The position numbers and the translations under genes are program-made. This document shows, piece after piece, positions 5,160 through 6,959 of a stretch of DNA of 6,959 nt; position 1 is the first letter of the stretch, and every line of letters starts with the position of its first letter. The notes under the pieces are model-generated. The model ran no database searches, had not been told where the DNA came from, and was given only the letters and a program-made list of their open reading frames with translations. Source of the DNA: Lachnospiraceae bacterium (GTDB lineage: Bacteria; Bacillota; Clostridia; Lachnospirales; Lachnospiraceae); assembly GCA_017443685.1 (NCBI GenBank), contig JAFSYD010000235.1, positions 1-6,959 of the forward strand, given 5' to 3'.

Positions 5160-6959
5160 CTATTCTATCGCCGTCACCCCTTCCGGCAGGGCGGGGTGGA
5201 TGGTCATGGAATAATTCGTATAGTAAATGACAAAGCCCGGCGGGGTGTGGGGCGTGCGCTTGATATTCTTCTTTTCCACGTAGTCAATCTCAAGCTTTTC
5301 CGCGCTGCGGCCGGAGGAATAATAGCCGGCAAGAGCAGCGGCAATTTCAAAAACGTCGTCCGGCAGCTTGCGGCCCTCGGTGCGCACGATGACATGGCTT
5401 CCCGGAATCTGCTTCGCGTGGAACCACCAGTCGTTACCGGTCGCAAGCTTGAAGGTCAGCTCGTCATTCTGATAATTATTCTTCCCGACATAGATGTGAA
5501 AGCCGTCCGCCGTGACAAAATGTAAGGGCCTGCTCTTTTCAACGCGCTTTTTCTTGCCTGCCGGATTCTTTTTTACGAAACCGTACTCGAACAACTCTTT
5601 GCGGATCATCTCCAGGTCGGCGTCCGAGTCGCAGATTTCCAGATTGGCAAGAATGCTCTCCAGGTGCGCCAGCTGTTCACGTGAGGTAACGATCTGCTCA
5701 TCCACGGCATCGCGGGTACGTTTCATCTTATTATACTTGTCAAAATAGCGCGTCGCGTTCTCAATCGCGGACAGATCCTTATCCAATGGGATCTTGACCG
5801 GCTTACCGGTATTATAGTCTTCAAGCTCCACCGAAAGCACGCCTGCCGGTACCTGATATGGATAAGCGGTGAGCAGATTCCCGTAGAGCATATAGGAGTC
5901 CATTTTAGCCGTGTCGGAAAGCTGCTTTTCCTGCAGGGCGAGCTTTTTCTTCGTCCGGTCAATGAGCGTAAGCATAAGCTTTTTGACATCACCGGAGCGC
6001 TGTTTGTTGTTGGTCGCTTTGTTGCGCTCGGAATAATAGGCGAACAAAAGCTTAGAAACGGAAGCATAAGTCTCGCTTTCGGCATCCTCATAGATGTGAA
6101 GGTGAAACGGCGCGTATTCTTTCGGGACACCGTCCACCATAATGATTTCACTATCTTCGCGCTCCAGTGCAACCGCGTACAGAACCTCCTGCAGAGCAGT
6201 ATACAGCCTCGCGGCACCTGAAGCGACCGGCATTTCGGAAACAGTCGGTGCATTGCTCCCTGCTTCCGCCAAAGTTACAGGAGGCAAGACTGCATCCGCA
6301 TCCAAACCCGAAAGGATTCCCGTCGAAGCATCCGCATCCAGGCCCGCGCGGTAAGCAATCTCGGTTGCGCTTAGCTTGGCGATGCCCATATACCGCCCGC
6401 AAAGGAAGCCGGTCAGCGTAGTGTTCTGCGTGCGAATAGCCTCAGAAAAATCCTCCCTGCTGTCCATATAAGGATCCAGCTTCCCTTCCTGAAAAGGGAT
6501 AAAGTATTCCCGGCCGGGAAGTACCTCGCGCACCGAGGACTGTAAAGCGGAAATGTGCTTGATGCTGTCGATGATCTTATCATTGGCGTCGGTGAAAATG
6601 AGATTGGAATGCTTGCCCATGATCTCCACATAGAGGAATTTCTTCGCAGGATCGCCGAGCTCGTCGAGATGATCGACTGTGATTTTGATCACGCGCTCAT
6701 TTTGGATCTGCACGACATCGGAGATGATACCGCTGCCGATGTGCTTTCTTAAGACCATGCAGAAATTCGGCGCGCTCGCAGGGGCAAGACGGTTCTCATC
6801 CGTCAGATAGATAAGCGGAAGAGAGGCGTTCGCCGAGATGAACAGCCGCTTCGTTTCCTTTTCCCTGTTAACGGTAAAAAGCATTTCTTCCTTTTGCGGC
6901 TGGATGATCTTTTTGATGCGTGCGCCCCGAAGTTCGCGATTTAACTCGTTTGCGATGCG
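5160..6959 (-). CDS. rqcH: NFACT-family protein RqcH/Rqc2 (older name: fibronectin-binding protein), 5' partial
   Basis: RqcH binds the large ribosomal subunit carrying a stalled nascent chain and, with tRNA-Ala, adds C-terminal alanine tails that mark the chain for degradation. In the window 599 codons are visible; the frame is open at 6959 and begins RIANELNREL, so by comparison with B. subtilis RqcH as I recall it only about nine residues are missing. The NFACT-N part covers about 1-200 (FCMVLRKHIGSG at 67-78, VEIMGKHSNLIF at 111-122, REVLPGREYF at 144-153), a helix-hairpin-helix-like stretch surrounds IAYRAGLDAD (201-210), a charged coiled-coil middle follows at about 305-460, and NFACT-R is at about 479-590 with VGKNNYQND, WWFHAK and PGSHVIVR. 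Two oddities: Glu88-Arg89 stands where the Asp-Arg pair implicated in tRNA binding is expected, and residues 209-246 look like an inserted Ala/Pro/Ser-rich linker. It converges on the preceding gene, 9 bp away. Confidence 0.93.
   Translation of the reverse strand, partial: RIANELNRELRGARIKKIIQPQKEEMLFTVNREKETKRLFISANASLPLIYLTDENRLAPASAPNFCMVLRKHIGSGIISDVVQIQNERVIKITVDHLDELGDPAKKFLYVEIMGKHSNLIFTDANDKIIDSIKHISALQSSVREVLPGREYFIPFQEGKLDPYMDSREDFSEAIRTQNTTLTGFLCGRYMGIAKLSATEIAYRAGLDADASTGILSGLDADAVLPPVTLAEAGSNAPTVSEMPVASGAARLYTALQEVLYAVALEREDSEIIMVDGVPKEYAPFHLHIYEDAESETYASVSKLLFAYYSERNKATNNKQRSGDVKKLMLTLIDRTKKKLALQEKQLSDTAKMDSYMLYGNLLTAYPYQVPAGVLSVELEDYNTGKPVKIPLDKDLSAIENATRYFDKYNKMKRTRDAVDEQIVTSREQLAHLESILANLEICDSDADLEMIRKELFEYGFVKKNPAGKKKRVEKSRPLHFVTADGFHIYVGKNNYQNDELTFKLATGNDWWFHAKQIPGSHVIVRTEGRKLPDDVFEIAAALAGYYSSGRSAEKLEIDYVEKKNIKRTPHTPPGFVIYYTNYSMTIHPALPEGVTAIE
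6292..6346. repeat. Short in-frame direct repeat inside rqcH
   Basis: The 13-mer GCATCCGCATCCA occurs at 6292-6304 and again at 6328-6340, a 36-bp offset, with similarity continuing to 6310 and 6346 at 17 of 19 bases. On the minus strand it encodes the repeated residues GLDADA, twelve codons apart (fragment residues 206-211 and 218-223). The rest of each 36-bp unit does not match, so this is either an old duplication or convergent linker sequence. Confidence 0.6.

Overview
The window looks like chromosomal DNA from an anaerobic Firmicute, most likely class Clostridia and plausibly Lachnospiraceae. This is inferred from three things: the C-D-G-E-A-B order of the rnf genes, a long cysteine-rich RnfB of the clostridial type, and strong AGGAGG ribosome-binding sites. 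Base composition is close to balanced in the genes and clearly AT-richer in the one long intergenic gap. No mobile element, CRISPR array, tRNA or rRNA is visible.

Region 1 (1-4110, + strand) is an rnf operon, cut at its 5' end. It holds the C-terminal part of rnfC, then complete rnfD, rnfG, rnfE, rnfA and rnfB. Genes are 3-15 bp apart or overlap by 4-8 bp. Together they encode the Rnf complex, a membrane ferredoxin:NAD+ oxidoreductase that couples electron flow to Na+ or H+ translocation. The expected cofactor sites can be read directly: ferredoxin motifs in RnfC and RnfB, covalent-FMN threonine motifs in RnfD and RnfG, and paired membrane cysteines in RnfA and RnfE. A strong intrinsic terminator (4121-4154) ends the operon.

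Region 2 (4155-4388) is a 234-bp intergenic region with candidate promoters and four copies, two exact and two with one mismatch, of a 9-bp palindrome GAAC-W-GTTC. The last copy touches the start codon of the next gene. This is the least explained sequence in the window.

Region 3 (4389-5150, + strand) encodes a 253-aa protein. I read it as two receiver-like alpha/beta domains in tandem, with degenerate phosphorylation residues and no DNA-binding output domain. I do not recognise it as a named protein.

Region 4 (5160-6959, - strand) is a convergent gene, cut at its 5' end by the window edge. It encodes an NFACT-family protein (RqcH/Rqc2, formerly annotated fibronectin-binding protein), which acts in ribosome-associated quality control. 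Only 9 bp separate it from the preceding gene, and I see no terminator there.

Most of the window is ordinary and well understood. The points worth a second look are the palindrome cluster, the tandem pseudo-receiver protein it precedes, a cysteine-rich tail on RnfE, and two deviations in the NFACT protein.
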